Numbered from the stretch's first letter, positions 45,256 to 55,274 are shown. The stretch: 64,000 nucleotides of DNA from Sinomonas albida (GCF_004919045.1 NZ_SWDW01000010.1:97890-161889); one strand, 5' to 3'. A program made the numbers and translations. The notes: generated from the sequence alone by a model not told the origin.

Positions 45256-46533
45256 TTGGGCGAGGGGACTTCGACCGCGCGGGTTTTTCGGCTGCCCGGG
45301 TTTGCCGCATTTTGGGCGGCGTCCACGATCTCCGGGTTCGGGAGTTCGATCACGCAAGTGGCGATTCCGGTGCTCGTCGTCTCGACTCTGGCCGCTACGC
45401 CCCTTGAGGTCGGCCTCATCAATGCCGTTCAGTTCCTTCCGTATCTGCTGTTCGGGCTCATCGCGGGCGTCCTCGTGGACGGCGGGCGGAAACGAAGCAC
45501 GCTCATCGTCACATCGCTGGCCAGTTGCGCGCTCCTTCTCACCATTCCCGCTTTGTGGCTGACGGGGTATCTGTCCCTCTGGACCGTCGCCGCATTGCTC
45601 TTCCTCTTCGGCATTGCCGGGCTGCTGAACGCGGCGGCTTCTCAATCGTTCTTGCCGCGCTTGACTCCTCGGAGATACCTGGTGGCGGCAAATGCGCGAT
45701 TGGATCAAAGTTCGACGGCGGCGCAGACCGCCGGCCCCATGCTCGGCGGTGCGTTGGTCGCCGCGTTGAGCGCGCCCTTTGCAGTACTCGTCGATGCAGT
45801 CAGCTACGCCGTCGAGGCGGCGTTGATCGCCCGCATTCGCACGGAGGAGCCGCGAGGCGCACGGAGACAACGGGCCAGGAACGTTCTACGTGACATCCGC
45901 GAGGGTCTCGCGTTCATCTACCACCACCGGATGCTCGGGCCGTTGGCCTGGTCCACGCACGTCTGGTTCGTGGCGAATGCCATCGCCCTCGCAGTCTTCG
46001 CTCCGTTTGCGCTCCGGGCACTGGACCTTGGCGCCCTGGGGTATGGCATCTCGCTGGCCGCGGCCGGAATAGGAGGCCTGCTGGGCGCGAGCCTCGCGAC
46101 GAGATCGGGCACCCGCCTCGGAGCGGGCCGTTCCATCCTTGCGGGGCGGGCACTGATTCCCCTGGCCTGGGTGGTGGTCGCGCTGGCGCCGTCGACCTCC
46201 CAATCCGGCTCCCTCGCATCCGTGGGCGTTGTCGCTGTCGGGCAATTCGTCTACGGGCTCTCGATGGGCATCGAGAACGCCAACGAGATGGGCTATTGGC
46301 AGGCCGCCACGCCAGACGAGCTACAAGGACGAGTCAACGCGACAAGGCGTTCCGCGAATCGGACGATGTTCGTCGTCGGCTCACTCCTCGGCGGTGCCCT
46401 CGCGACCCTGCTCGGCTACCGCCCGGCGATCTGGATCGCCGCCGGCGTCTTCCTGATCGCGGTGCTCGTGATCGGCCTTTCGCCGTTTCGCAACGCCCGG
46501 CACCTCCAGCACGACGCTCCGGCCACACGATGA
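45256..46533 (+). CDS. MFS transporter (EntS/MFS_3-type exporter)
   Basis: A 425-aa transporter of 12 helices with the VDGGRKRSTLIVTSL loop after helix 2 and NAAASQSFLPRLTPR after helix 4, typical of MFS_3 exporters of siderophores or macrolides. The start is a TTG after TAGGGGGCAGC. A possible -10, TAGTGT, lies near 45222. The gene has more A/T at third positions than the housekeeping genes, which fits acquisition (inference). Confidence 0.85.
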   Translation: MGEGTSTARVFRLPGFAAFWAASTISGFGSSITQVAIPVLVVSTLAATPLEVGLINAVQFLPYLLFGLIAGVLVDGGRKRSTLIVTSLASCALLLTIPALWLTGYLSLWTVAALLFLFGIAGLLNAAASQSFLPRLTPRRYLVAANARLDQSSTAAQTAGPMLGGALVAALSAPFAVLVDAVSYAVEAALIARIRTEEPRGARRQRARNVLRDIREGLAFIYHHRMLGPLAWSTHVWFVANAIALAVFAPFALRALDLGALGYGISLAAAGIGGLLGASLATRSGTRLGAGRSILAGRALIPLAWVVVALAPSTSQSGSLASVGVVAVGQFVYGLSMGIENANEMGYWQAATPDELQGRVNATRRSANRTMFVVGSLLGGALATLLGYRPAIWIAAGVFLIAVLVIGLSPFRNARHLQHDAPATR

Positions 46534-46567
46534 GGCTCCCCAAAGCGGGCGGCTGCCCGACGAACGA

Positions 46568-46660
46568 CGACGGCGCGTCCCCCGAGGTGGGGAACGCGCC
46601 GTCGTTCGCTGTGGTGAAGGCGCGCTACGCGAGCCGAGTGAGCCAGCCGTGGAGGTCCTC
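46568..46660. repeat. Displaced copy of the ilvE 3' end with terminator
   Basis: This 93-bp stretch matches 51057-51150 with about four small differences. It contains the last 11 codons of ilvE (EDLHGWLTRLA and the TAG) plus the ilvE terminator hairpin (GGCGCGTCCCCC/GGGGAACGCGCC). The condensation-like gene stops 5 bp before it, so the copied terminator now probably serves that gene. Confidence 0.95.
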
Positions 46661-46664
46661 CGGG

Positions 46665-48011
46665 TCAGCGCGGGCGGGGCGGCTCGTCCGGTTCTGCGCG
46701 GGCGACCGTCGCAATCCGGTTCGTGAGCTCGTCGAGCCACGAGCTCACGGTTGCCCGGGCGACGGCGTTGCTGGGGTAGCGGCAACGCAGGTGGAGCCCG
46801 TCGTCATTGACGATGAACCAGATCATGAGATTGTCCGTGGGCAGCTCAGCCGAGACGAACTGCGGCTCGAACGACGCCTCGATGCGCAAGGGCAGGCGGC
46901 GCACATCGAGCCAGGAGAGCGCGAACATCCCCGGGGGCTCGGTCCCGCCGATGCGGTCGAAGATGGGAGCCAAGGGAAAGGCGCCAAGGCGCACTGCCTC
47001 GCCGACCGCCGCAGCGCAGGACGCCGGGGCCGGATCCCCGACGTCGAGCACGGCGTTGGTGATGTACCAGCCGACCGAGTCGCGCCACCGCGGCTCGTTG
47101 CGCGAGTGCACGGGGAACACGGCACGCAGCGGCGCGTCCGCAACATCGCGGAACAGCTGAGCGAGCTCGGACAAGACCAGGGGGAGAATTCGCACCTCGC
47201 GCGCACGCGCCTGCTCTTCGAGACGCGCAAGCTGGCTGACATCGAGCACATCGCGCACCTCCACAATCGCCGACGACGGCGTCGACACATCCCCCAGCGA
47301 CAACGGGAACACAGGCATCGCCCCGCCGCCCGCGCGCAAGATCTCCTCCCAGTGCGCGATCACCTCAACCGGCGCCTCGGGCATCGCCGCGAGCGCCCGC
47401 GTGTGATCGACGAACGCCGCCGGGAGCGGATCAGCGGGGGCCGCCGCCGAGGTCGCGTCCCCTCCCGCGCCCTCGCCATCGACGCGGGACCTCACCTCGT
47501 GGGCGAGGATCAGCAGCGACCACATGTCAACGTGCGCGTGGTCGCTCGCGAGAACGACGACGGGCCGCGGGTCGGGTTCGGCCGGTGAGGGCACCACCAT
47601 GGCGAGAAGGTACGACGGCGCCGCAAACGGGCGGCACTCTGCGTCAAGCAGCGCGTGCAGCGCCTCGCGCGTCGTTGCGCCCGGGCTTGCCTCATGCTCT
47701 CGCCATACGCCGTCGTCGACGGTTGCCTCGTGCAAACGGACCCCAGACTCAGCGGCTGAGAACACGGTGCGCAGGGTGCCGTGTCGGGCGATCGCCGCGC
47801 GCCACGCATCAGCGAGCACAGCGTGGCTGGGAGACTGGGCGAGCCGGAATGACACCGCCATCCATGATCCTGCACGATCACCGCGCCCGACGTGGCGGCT
47901 CTGGTCGAACGATACGGGCAGCTCGCGCGTCGGATCGGGCGTGGCGCGCACAGCGAAGCTCTGGAGGGACCCCTCTGGCAGGGCCATCTGGGCGACCGTA
48001 GTAAGGCGCAT
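46665..48011 (-). CDS. Condensation-domain-like acyltransferase
   Basis: A 448-aa stand-alone protein of the NRPS condensation/CoA-acyltransferase fold. The active site reads DHAHVDMWS, keeping the catalytic HxxxD of the usual HHxxxDG while the first His is Asp. FPVHSRNEPRW, SVGWYITNAV and NLMIWFIVNDDGLHLRCRYPS also fit the fold. No adenylation or carrier domain is nearby, so it resembles free-standing acyltransferases of the PapA type. TAGACT lies 8 nt before the ATG. The divergent neighbour is an alpha/beta hydrolase. Confidence 0.8.
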   Translation of the reverse strand: MRLTTVAQMALPEGSLQSFAVRATPDPTRELPVSFDQSRHVGRGDRAGSWMAVSFRLAQSPSHAVLADAWRAAIARHGTLRTVFSAAESGVRLHEATVDDGVWREHEASPGATTREALHALLDAECRPFAAPSYLLAMVVPSPAEPDPRPVVVLASDHAHVDMWSLLILAHEVRSRVDGEGAGGDATSAAAPADPLPAAFVDHTRALAAMPEAPVEVIAHWEEILRAGGGAMPVFPLSLGDVSTPSSAIVEVRDVLDVSQLARLEEQARAREVRILPLVLSELAQLFRDVADAPLRAVFPVHSRNEPRWRDSVGWYITNAVLDVGDPAPASCAAAVGEAVRLGAFPLAPIFDRIGGTEPPGMFALSWLDVRRLPLRIEASFEPQFVSAELPTDNLMIWFIVNDDGLHLRCRYPSNAVARATVSSWLDELTNRIATVARAEPDEPPRPR

Positions 48012-48062
48012 GGTGCCGTAGTCTAGGGCCCGGATGTTTCGCGAAAGTACGCGGGAGGGCTC

Positions 48063-48860
48063 GTGACCTCATTTCAGACGCGCGGCGCGACTCTCGACTT
48101 CGATGTCGCCGGAACCACCGGTCCCCTGGTCGTGCAACTGCACGGCCTGACATCCAGCCGCGAGCGCGACGGACAGCTCGGCCTCAACCTCGCACGAGCG
48201 CTGCGTGGACACCGGATCCTTCGCTATGACGCCCGCGGCCATGGCCGCTCCACCGGCACGTTCGAGGAAGCCGACTACACCTGGCCCCGCCTTGCCGACG
48301 ACCTCTTGGCCCTGCTCGACAGTGTCGCCCCGGGCGAGCGGGTACACGGGGTGGGGCCGTCCATGGGGACCGGGACGCTTCTGCATGCTGCAGCGAAAGA
48401 TCCCGACCGATTCGCGTCCCTGACTCTTGTCACGCCCCCGACGGCTTGGAGGACCAGAGTCGCGCAGCGCGAGACCTACCTGGCCAATGCCACCATGATC
48501 GAGCAGGAAGGGGTCGCGGCCTTCGTTCAACAAGGATCCACGGCCCCTTCCCCGCCGGCGCTCGCCGACGCGCCTGAGACGAGCATCGCCGTGGGGCAGA
48601 GCCTCCTGCCGACGGTGATGCGCGGCGCGGCGAATACGGACCTGCCGCAGAAGAAGACCATTGCGGCTGTCGAGGTGCCGACCCTTGTCCTTGCCTGGAG
48701 CGGCGACCGCTCGCACCCACTGACCACGGCGCATCAGTTGCACGCCACGATGCCCCGAAGCCGCATCGTGGTGGCCCGCACGCCCTACGGCATCTTGGCG
48801 TGGCCGGGACTCTTCGCGGAGTTCATCACGACTGTAGGCAAGGGAGATCCGGTCGACTGA
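48063..48860 (+). CDS. Alpha/beta hydrolase (possibly inactive)
   Basis: A 265-aa protein with QLHGLTSSRERD (oxyanion region), YDARGHGRST and the nucleophile elbow GVGPSMGTGT (Ser). The acidic residue is in AWSGDRSHPL. The His normally found about 30 residues later is missing; the segment reads IVVARTPYGILAWPGL. Without it the triad is incomplete. The GTG start follows GGGAGGGCTC. It is divergent from the condensation-like gene, 51 bp apart. Confidence 0.85.
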   Translation: MTSFQTRGATLDFDVAGTTGPLVVQLHGLTSSRERDGQLGLNLARALRGHRILRYDARGHGRSTGTFEEADYTWPRLADDLLALLDSVAPGERVHGVGPSMGTGTLLHAAAKDPDRFASLTLVTPPTAWRTRVAQRETYLANATMIEQEGVAAFVQQGSTAPSPPALADAPETSIAVGQSLLPTVMRGAANTDLPQKKTIAAVEVPTLVLAWSGDRSHPLTTAHQLHATMPRSRIVVARTPYGILAWPGLFAEFITTVGKGDPVD

Positions 48861-48873
48861 GCGGCAACAGTCT

Positions 48874-49794
48874 CTACGGCTCAAGCACGATCTTGCCGCG
48901 GGTGTGCCGGCGCATGAGTTCGCGGTATGCCTCGCGGACCTCAGTGAGCGGGTAGCTCGCGGCGATCGGAACCTCGAGGTCCCCGTCCGCGGCAAGCTTG
49001 ACGAGCTCGGCCAGGACGGCGGCATTCGCGGAACCGTCCATGCCCTCGCTCTTGACTCCGGTCCGGGCTGCGCCGGCGAAGTCGATGATGGTGTTGATGC
49101 GGTCTCTGGCGACGCCGAGGTCTAGTGCCAGATCGACGTAGCCGTTTCCGAAGGTGTCGACGAACGCGTCGATGCCCTCGGGGGCGACGGCGCGGATCCG
49201 GTCGGCGACGCCGTCGCCATAGGTGACCGGGACCACGCCGTGCTCCTGCAGCCACTCATGGTGAGGCTCGCTGGCCAGCCCGATGACCGTGGCGCCGGCG
49301 CGACGGAGCAGCTGCACCGTCAGCGAGCCCACCCCGCCCGCGGCGCCGGCGACCACGACGGTGTCGCCTAGGCCGGCGTCGACCGCACGCACGTTCGCGT
49401 GTGCGGTGGTTCCTGCGACGAACAGCGAGCCGCCGACCTCCCAAGAGACCGCGGGGTCGCGCGCTACGAGATTGGCGGCGGGAACGGCAACCAGCTCTGC
49501 ATGGCTGGCTCGGGTATCCACCCAACCAATCACCTCGTCCCCCACCGACCAGTCGAGCACCTCGGAGCCGATCTCTTCAACGACGCCGGCGAGGTCGCTG
49601 CCCTGGCCGGAGGGGAAGGTCGCAGGCCACCGGTCGTGGAGAACGCCAGCCCGGATCACGCTCTCGCCCGGGCTGATTCCGGCGGCGCGCACGCGCACCA
49701 GGACCTCGCCGGCCGCGGGTACCGGCCGGGGCACCTCCCGAACCTCGAGCACGTGGATGTCACCATAATTGTCGAACTGCACTGCCTGGGGCAT
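48874..49794 (-). CDS. Zinc-free MDR oxidoreductase (NADPH:quinone reductase-like)
   Basis: A 306-aa medium-chain reductase with the NADP-binding motif VVVAGAAGGVGSLTVQLLRRAG and no structural zinc Cys. PQAVQFDNYGDIHVLEVREV at the start and GSDLAGVVEEIGSEV are typical of quinone oxidoreductases. The ATG at 49794 follows GGAGGGCGCT. The divergent AraC gene probably controls it. Its end lies 13 bp from the end of the convergent hydrolase gene. Confidence 0.9.
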   Translation of the reverse strand: MPQAVQFDNYGDIHVLEVREVPRPVPAAGEVLVRVRAAGISPGESVIRAGVLHDRWPATFPSGQGSDLAGVVEEIGSEVLDWSVGDEVIGWVDTRASHAELVAVPAANLVARDPAVSWEVGGSLFVAGTTAHANVRAVDAGLGDTVVVAGAAGGVGSLTVQLLRRAGATVIGLASEPHHEWLQEHGVVPVTYGDGVADRIRAVAPEGIDAFVDTFGNGYVDLALDLGVARDRINTIIDFAGAARTGVKSEGMDGSANAAVLAELVKLAADGDLEVPIAASYPLTEVREAYRELMRRHTRGKIVLEP

Positions 49795-49898
49795 AGCGCC
49801 CTCCCTCCGTGTTTCCGCTCTGCAGCTTCTAGGAAACCGTCTCGGTGAGGCGCGATCCATGCTGGATTCGCCCGATTACATATGCGATCGTCTCAGGT

Positions 49899-50843
49899 GT
49901 GGACGTACTGACGGATCTCTTGCAACGTTCGCGTGCGCGCGGCGCCGCGTTTTCGCATTCGACCGCGCATGGCGCATGGGGGGTCAGATTCCCTGTCGGC
50001 GCCCAGCTCGCGATCCACGGCATCCTCGGCGGCGAGGCGTTCGCGTGGACCGACGACGCCGGCACGTCGCGCCACGTTCTGGCCGGCGACATCGTGCTGG
50101 TGCGCGGGTCGGCGGAGCATTTCATGGCCCACTCGCCGGGGGCAGAAACGGTTTCGTTCCTGGGCCATCCGTCCGTCGGCCCGCCGGGCGGGGCACAGCG
50201 GATGGTGTTCGGCGAGGGCCCCGGAAGCTCAACCACCTTCTTCTGCGGTGCCTACACCTTCGTGGGCGACCTGTGCGCGGGACTACTGGCCGGGCTCCCG
50301 GAGCTGACCGTCGTGCGGCCGAGGTCCGGCTCGAGCCTGCGCGCGACTCTCGATGTGTTCGCCGGCGAGCTGCTCGACGATGCTCCCGGACAGCAGGCAC
50401 TTCTCGACAGCCTCCTCGACGTGGTCCTCGTGCAGGCGCTGCGGGAACAGCTTGCAGCCGATGTTCACGCCGCGCCCGCGTGGTTCCGCGCGATGGACGA
50501 CCCGACGGTCGGCTCTGCCCTGCGCGCCGTACATGCCGAGCCAGCGCGCAACTGGACGGTCGCGGACTTGGCCGCGGAGGCATCGGTATCCCGCGCCGTG
50601 CTGGCACGTCGGTTCACCGCTCTGCTCGGCGTCGCACCTCTGGCCTACGTCACGGACTGGAGGATGGCGCTCGCGCGCGAGCAACTGCGCGAGGGCGCTA
50701 CCAGTCTTGCCGCTATCGCGCGTTCTCTGGGATACGCGTCGGAGTTCTCCTTCGCCGCAGCCTTCAAGCGTCACCACCGCATGCCGCCGGGGCGCTGGCG
50801 GACCGCGTCACGAAGGCAGGCCGCCGGTTTGGCGTCGGTTTGA
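49899..50843 (+). CDS. AraC-family transcriptional regulator
   Basis: About 314 aa: an N-terminal cupin ligand-binding domain (AIHGILGGEAFAWTDD, GDIVLVRGSAEHFMAH) and a C-terminal double HTH (WTVADLAAEASVSRAVLARRFTALLG and SLAAIARSLGYASEFSFAAAFKRHH). The frame opens at a GTG at 49845, but family members start at DVLTDLLQRSRARGAAFS, so the GTG at 49899 is preferred. Divergent from the quinone-reductase-like gene, its likely target. Confidence 0.88.
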   Translation: MDVLTDLLQRSRARGAAFSHSTAHGAWGVRFPVGAQLAIHGILGGEAFAWTDDAGTSRHVLAGDIVLVRGSAEHFMAHSPGAETVSFLGHPSVGPPGGAQRMVFGEGPGSSTTFFCGAYTFVGDLCAGLLAGLPELTVVRPRSGSSLRATLDVFAGELLDDAPGQQALLDSLLDVVLVQALREQLAADVHAAPAWFRAMDDPTVGSALRAVHAEPARNWTVADLAAEASVSRAVLARRFTALLGVAPLAYVTDWRMALAREQLREGATSLAAIARSLGYASEFSFAAAFKRHHRMPPGRWRTASRRQAAGLASV

Positions 50844-50897
50844 GTCGGCGAGCCTTCGACGGCGTAGGCGGCGGCATGGTCGGCCGCGGGTGCGGCG

Positions 50898-51056
50898 GTG
50901 CGGACGCTTCATGAGGCCCCGCCGCCAGCATGGGCCGCGCGGAGCCTTGTCGGTGCGGCAAGGCGCCTCGACGAGGAATGCGAGCTACTCATACGAGGCG
51001 GCATCCTTCCCGCCGACATGGTCACGCGGAATCGCAGGATTGCCGAGGCCGCGCTG
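50898..51056 (+). other. Possible gene remnant cut off at the ilvE-tail repeat
   Basis: A short plus-strand frame (EECELLIRGGILPADMVTRN near its middle) looks more protein-like than its surroundings and runs straight into the repeated ilvE tail, where it loses sense. It could be the end of a gene truncated at the insertion boundary. I cannot name a family. The rest of 50844-51056 shows nothing else. Confidence 0.25.
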
Positions 51057-51150
51057 CGACGGCGCGTCCCCCGAGGTGGGGGGACGCGCCGTCGTTGGCT
51101 GTGGTGAAGGCGCGCTACGCGAGCCGCGTGAGCCAGCCGTGGAGGTCCTC
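51057..51150 (-). repeat. ilvE 3' end and terminator (native copy of the direct repeat)
   Basis: The original of the 46568-46660 copy. It has the last ilvE codons (stop at 51115-51117) and the terminator hairpin CGGCGCGTCCCCC / GGGGGGACGCGCCG (about 51057-51094), 20 bp beyond the stop. Confidence 0.95.
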
Positions 51151-52227
51151 GACGGTTCCCGTCTGGATGCCGAGGAGCTGCTCGCGGATGGCCATGGCCA
51201 CGGAGTCGGCGCCGAGCGGCGGCGACACGAACGAACCGTTCGCCGTCTTGAGCTCGCCGATGGGCGTGATGACCGCCGCGGTGCCGCACGCGAACACCTC
51301 GGAAAGCGATCCGTCCTCGAGCGACTCGTGCCACTCGTCGATCGTGATCTTGCGCTCCTCGACCTTGTGGCCACGGTCGGAGGCGAGCTGCAGGACGGAA
51401 TCGCGGGTCACGCCGTGGAGGATGTTGCCGTTGAGCGCGGGCGTGACGATGCGGCCGTCGGTGAAGACGAAGAACACGTTCATGCCGCCGAGCTCCTCGA
51501 CCGCATTGTCGTTGAACGGATCGAGGAAGAGGACCTGCTTGCAGCCGTGTGCCTCGGCCTCGAGCTGCGCCGCGAGCGACGCCGCATAGTTGCCGCCGCA
51601 CTTGGCCTCGCCGGTCCCGCCGCGGCCGGCGCGCGCGAAGTGCTCCGAGAGCCAGATGGAGACGGGCTTGAGCTCGCCGCCGAAGTAGTTGCCTGCGGGC
51701 GAGGCGATGACGCGGTACGAGACCTCGCGCGACGGGCGGACGCCGAGGAACGCCTCAGTGGCGATCATGAACGGGCGGAGGTAGAGCGCCTCGCCGTCGC
51801 CACTCGGGACCCAGTCCTTGTCCACGGAGACGAGCTGGCGGAGCGACTCGATGAAGACCTCGGGGGGAAGCTCCGGGAGGGCAAGTCGCTGCGCCGAGCG
51901 GTTGAAGCGGTGGGCGTTCGCCTCGGCGCGGAACGTCCAGACCGAACCGTCGGCGTGCCGGTACGCCTTGAGGCCCTCGAAGATCTCCTGGCCGTAGTGC
52001 AGGACCGCGGCGGCCGGGTCCATCGCGATGGGACCGTAGGGCTCAATCCGGGCGTCGTGCCAGCCGCCCTTGCCTTCCGTGTCAGCCGTCCAGTCGACCA
52101 CTGCCGTGTGGTCGGTGAAGTAGTCGCCGAATCCCGGGTTCGCCAGGATGGCCGCACGCTCCTCAGCGCTCTTCGGGTTGTCCGTGAGCCGCTGCGAGAA
52201 TTCAACGCCCAGGGCGTTCTGAGTCAT
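51115..52227 (-). CDS. ilvE: Branched-chain amino-acid aminotransferase
   Basis: Last step of Val, Leu and Ile synthesis, a PLP class IV enzyme. The 370-aa protein has the PLP Lys in GEAKCGGNYAASL and YGQEIFEGLKAYRH earlier. The ATG at 52227 follows GGAGGAACC. It is next to leuB. The end of this gene has been duplicated 4.5 kb away (see repeats). Confidence 0.97.
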   Translation of the reverse strand: MTQNALGVEFSQRLTDNPKSAEERAAILANPGFGDYFTDHTAVVDWTADTEGKGGWHDARIEPYGPIAMDPAAAVLHYGQEIFEGLKAYRHADGSVWTFRAEANAHRFNRSAQRLALPELPPEVFIESLRQLVSVDKDWVPSGDGEALYLRPFMIATEAFLGVRPSREVSYRVIASPAGNYFGGELKPVSIWLSEHFARAGRGGTGEAKCGGNYAASLAAQLEAEAHGCKQVLFLDPFNDNAVEELGGMNVFFVFTDGRIVTPALNGNILHGVTRDSVLQLASDRGHKVEERKITIDEWHESLEDGSLSEVFACGTAAVITPIGELKTANGSFVSPPLGADSVAMAIREQLLGIQTGTVEDLHGWLTRLA

Positions 52228-52373
52228 GGTTCCTCCACATCCTTGTGCCCAACAGATTCTGGGCACGTGCCCCGACGACCGTGGCCCTCGGGCTGTCAGT
52301 GCCATCAGCTTACGCCGAAGCCCACGTTCGCCGGGCGTCGAAACAGGGCCCCCGCCCAACCTCGAGGGCGGCT

Positions 52374-53426
52374 CTAGACGAGTGCCGCGATCGCGTCGCC
52401 GATCTGCGCCGTGGTCCGCTGCTCCCCAGCGGTGCGGGACTCGACCTCGGTCTTGACGGCGGCCTCGATCCGGGCCGCCGCCTCGGCGTAGCCCACGTGG
52501 TCGAGCAGGAGCGCGGCCGAGAGGATGGCCGCCGTAGGGTCCGCCTTCTGCTGGCCCGCGATGTCCGGCGCCGAGCCATGGACGGGCTCGAACATGGACG
52601 GTGCCGAGCGGTCGAGGTTGATGTTCCCTGAGGCCGCTAGGCCGATGCCGCCCGTGACGGCGCCGGCGAGGTCGGTGAGGATGTCACCGAACAGGTTGTC
52701 CGTGACAATCACGTCGAAGCGCGAGGGATCAGTCACGAGGAAGATCGTCGCGGCGTCCACGTGCAGGTAGTCGAGACTCACCTCGGGGAACTCCGCTGCG
52801 ACGGCTTCGACGGTGCGCTTCCAGAGGTGGCCTGCGTGGACCAGGACGTTGTGCTTGTGAACGAGCGTGACCTTCTTGCGCGGCCGGAGCGATGCCCGCC
52901 GGAACGCATCGCGGACCACGCGCTCCACGCCGTAGGCCGTGTTGACGGAGACCTCGGTCGCGATCTCGTGCGGGGTCCCAACGCGAAGTGCGCCGCCGTT
53001 GCCCACGTACGGACCCTCGGTGCCCTCACGCACCACGACGAAGTCGACCTCGCCCGGTGCCGCGAGCGGGCTGCCGACACCGGAGTACAGGCGCGAGGGG
53101 CGCAGGTTGACGCAGTGGTCAAGGCTGAAGCGCAGCTTGAGGAGCAGTTCGCGCTCGATGAGCCCGGACGGGACGCGGGTGTCCCCCGGGGCCGCGCCGA
53201 CGGCGCCGAACAGGATGGCGTCCCGCCCGCGGAGATCCTCGAGGACTTGGCCCGGGAGCGTCTCCCCCGTCTCGAGCCAATGCTGGGCGCCGAGCGCGTA
53301 ATGCGTCTCCTTGACCTCGACGCCCGCTCCGTCGAGCGCCTTGCGGAGCACCTTGAGGGCCTCCTCGGTCACCTCAGGGCCGATTCCGTCACCGGGGATC
53401 ACTGCAAGGTCGAGTGTCTGGGTCAT
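52374..53426 (-). CDS. leuB: 3-isopropylmalate dehydrogenase
   Basis: Oxidative decarboxylation step of leucine synthesis. The 350-aa protein has [35 protein letters not shown] and [14 protein letters not shown], the NAD- and metal-binding motifs. The ATG lies exactly 6 nt after TAGGGT (53438-53433), a strong case for a leaderless mRNA. The 146-bp gap to ilvE shows no obvious terminator. Confidence 0.97.
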   Translation of the reverse strand: MTQTLDLAVIPGDGIGPEVTEEALKVLRKALDGAGVEVKETHYALGAQHWLETGETLPGQVLEDLRGRDAILFGAVGAAPGDTRVPSGLIERELLLKLRFSLDHCVNLRPSRLYSGVGSPLAAPGEVDFVVVREGTEGPYVGNGGALRVGTPHEIATEVSVNTAYGVERVVRDAFRRASLRPRKKVTLVHKHNVLVHAGHLWKRTVEAVAAEFPEVSLDYLHVDAATIFLVTDPSRFDVIVTDNLFGDILTDLAGAVTGGIGLAASGNINLDRSAPSMFEPVHGSAPDIAGQQKADPTAAILSAALLLDHVGYAEAAARIEAAVKTEVESRTAGEQRTTAQIGDAIAALV

Positions 53427-53611
53427 GGACCAACCCTAGCCGCACCATCCACATGCTGGGCAACCGGTCTCGCAATTCGGACCACGCCACGACGATTCAC
53501 GGCAGGACACGCGGCCGCGGCGGCTCAGCCCCTGGCATGATGCCTTCCCACCCCGATGCGGCCCACACGCTCGTCCAGGTCATCCTGAGCAATCAGCCGG
53601 TGACAGCCCGA

Positions 53612-53636
53612 GGTCCCGGTCTTCCCGACCGGGACC
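53612..53636 (-). terminator. Hairpin after metG
   Basis: A perfect 10-bp stem GGTCCCGGTC/GACCGGGACC with loop TTCCC, 30 bp beyond the metG stop. There is no clear U-run. The rest of the 240-bp leuB-metG gap shows no gene. Confidence 0.65.
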
Positions 53637-53665
53637 CGCCGCCTTCGCGGAAGGGTGGCGAGGCG

Positions 53666-55225
53666 TCAGACCGCCGCGGGCTCCTCGTACTTCGGGAAGA
53701 CCGGCGACGGCGCCGGCAGCTGGGTGCCGGGCGCGATCCGCGTGCCGAGGGAAGCGAACTCGCGCGGGGCGCCCTCGCCCTGCCCGAGCGCGTCGAGGAG
53801 CCTGCCCGCGGAGCCCGGCATGACGGGCTGGACGAGCACGGACACGACGCGCAGGACCTCGAGCGTCACGTACAGGACGGTCGCCATGCGCGCGGGGTCC
53901 GTCTTGCGCAGCACCCACGGCGCCTGCTCGGCGAAGTACGCGTTCGTGTCGCCGAGCACGCCCCAGATCGCCTCGAGTGCGCGGCTGAACTCCTGCTTCT
54001 CGAACGCGGCCCGGACCGCGTGGAGCAGCCCGTCCGCCGCCGCGAGCAGCGCAGTGTCGGCAGCGGTGAGCTCTCCCGGCTCCGGCACGATCCCCTCGAG
54101 ATTCTTCGCGACCATCGAGAGCGAGCGCTGCGCGAGGTTGCCGAGGTTGTTGGCGAGGTCTGCGTTCATGCGGCCCACGATCGCCTCGTGGTTGTAGCTC
54201 CCGTCCGCGCCGAACGGCACCTCACGGAGGAGGAAGTAGCGCACCTGGTCGAGGCCGTACTGCGCGATGAAGTCCCGCGGCGCGACGACGTTGCCGAGCG
54301 ACTTCGACATCTTGACGCCGTTGTTCTGCAGGAAGCCGTGGATCATGACGCGCTTGGGCACGTCGAGCCCGGCGCTCATGAGGAACGCGGGCCAGTAGAC
54401 GGCGTGGAAGCGCGAGATGTCCTTGCCGATCACGTGCACGTCCGCGGGCCAGTACTTCCGGAACTCCTCCGACTCGACGTCCGGGAAGCCGACTCCGGTG
54501 AGGTAGTTCGTGAGCGCGTCGACCCACACGTACATGACGTGGCCGGGGGCGTCGGGGACGGGAATGCCCCAGTCGAACGTGGTGCGCGAGATCGAGAGGT
54601 CCTCGAGGCCGCGCTTGACGAAGGAGATGACCTCGTTGAACCGGTACTGCGGCGCACCGAACTCGGGCTGCGACTCGTAGAGCGCGATGAGCCGGTCCTG
54701 GTAGGCCGAGAGGCGGAAGAAGTAGCTCTCCTCCGCCGTCCAGGTGACCTCGGTGTCGGTCTCCTTCGTGTACCGCACGCCGTCGCGGACCACGGTCTCG
54801 TCCTCGGTGTAGTACGCCTCGTCGCGCACCGAGTACCAGCCCTCGTACTTGTCGAGGTAGATGTCGCCGTTGGCCTCCATGCGCTTCCAGATGGCGGCCG
54901 CGGCGGCGTAGTGGTCCGCGTCGGTCGTGCGGATGAAGCGGTCGTACGTGATGCCGAGCTCGGCGTGGGTCTGCTTGTAGAGCTCGGCGTTTCGGTCCAC
55001 GAACTCCTTCGGCGTGATGCCGGCCTTCTGTGCGGACTGCGCGATCTTGAGTCCGTGCTCGTCCGTGCCGGTCATGAAGAAGACCTCGTGCCCGTCGAGG
55101 CGCTTGAAGCGCGCCATCGCATCCGTCGCGATGTACTCGTAGGCGTGCCCGATGTGCGGCTCGCCGTTCGGGTACGTGATGGCGGTCGTGATGTAGAAGG
55201 GTGCCTTCTGGGCTGCGGACGTCAC
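53666..55225 (-). CDS. metG: Methionyl-tRNA synthetase
   Basis: Charges tRNA-Met. The 519-aa class I enzyme has HIGH in [14 protein letters not shown] and [10 protein letters not shown]. It is the short form without the C-terminal dimerisation domain. The GTG start is preceded by TAAATT at 6 nt. Its presence between leuB and serA looks incidental to their pathway. Confidence 0.97.
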   Translation of the reverse strand: MTSAAQKAPFYITTAITYPNGEPHIGHAYEYIATDAMARFKRLDGHEVFFMTGTDEHGLKIAQSAQKAGITPKEFVDRNAELYKQTHAELGITYDRFIRTTDADHYAAAAAIWKRMEANGDIYLDKYEGWYSVRDEAYYTEDETVVRDGVRYTKETDTEVTWTAEESYFFRLSAYQDRLIALYESQPEFGAPQYRFNEVISFVKRGLEDLSISRTTFDWGIPVPDAPGHVMYVWVDALTNYLTGVGFPDVESEEFRKYWPADVHVIGKDISRFHAVYWPAFLMSAGLDVPKRVMIHGFLQNNGVKMSKSLGNVVAPRDFIAQYGLDQVRYFLLREVPFGADGSYNHEAIVGRMNADLANNLGNLAQRSLSMVAKNLEGIVPEPGELTAADTALLAAADGLLHAVRAAFEKQEFSRALEAIWGVLGDTNAYFAEQAPWVLRKTDPARMATVLYVTLEVLRVVSVLVQPVMPGSAGRLLDALGQGEGAPREFASLGTRIAPGTQLPAPSPVFPKYEEPAAV

Positions 55226-55274
55226 CCTAAGAATTTACCGGATCCGCGAGGCCGGCGCGGCGAATGCGTCAACG

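Noticed and set aside
43984..45870. 628-codon minus-strand protein rich in Ala, Cys and Ser
   Set aside because: It runs through the minisatellite and antisense to the MFS gene, with Cys-rich composition not seen in real genes here.
46569..46604. Insertion sequence end or transposon inverted repeat
   Set aside because: The sequence is the ilvE terminator hairpin and its copy; no transposase lies between or beside the two copies.
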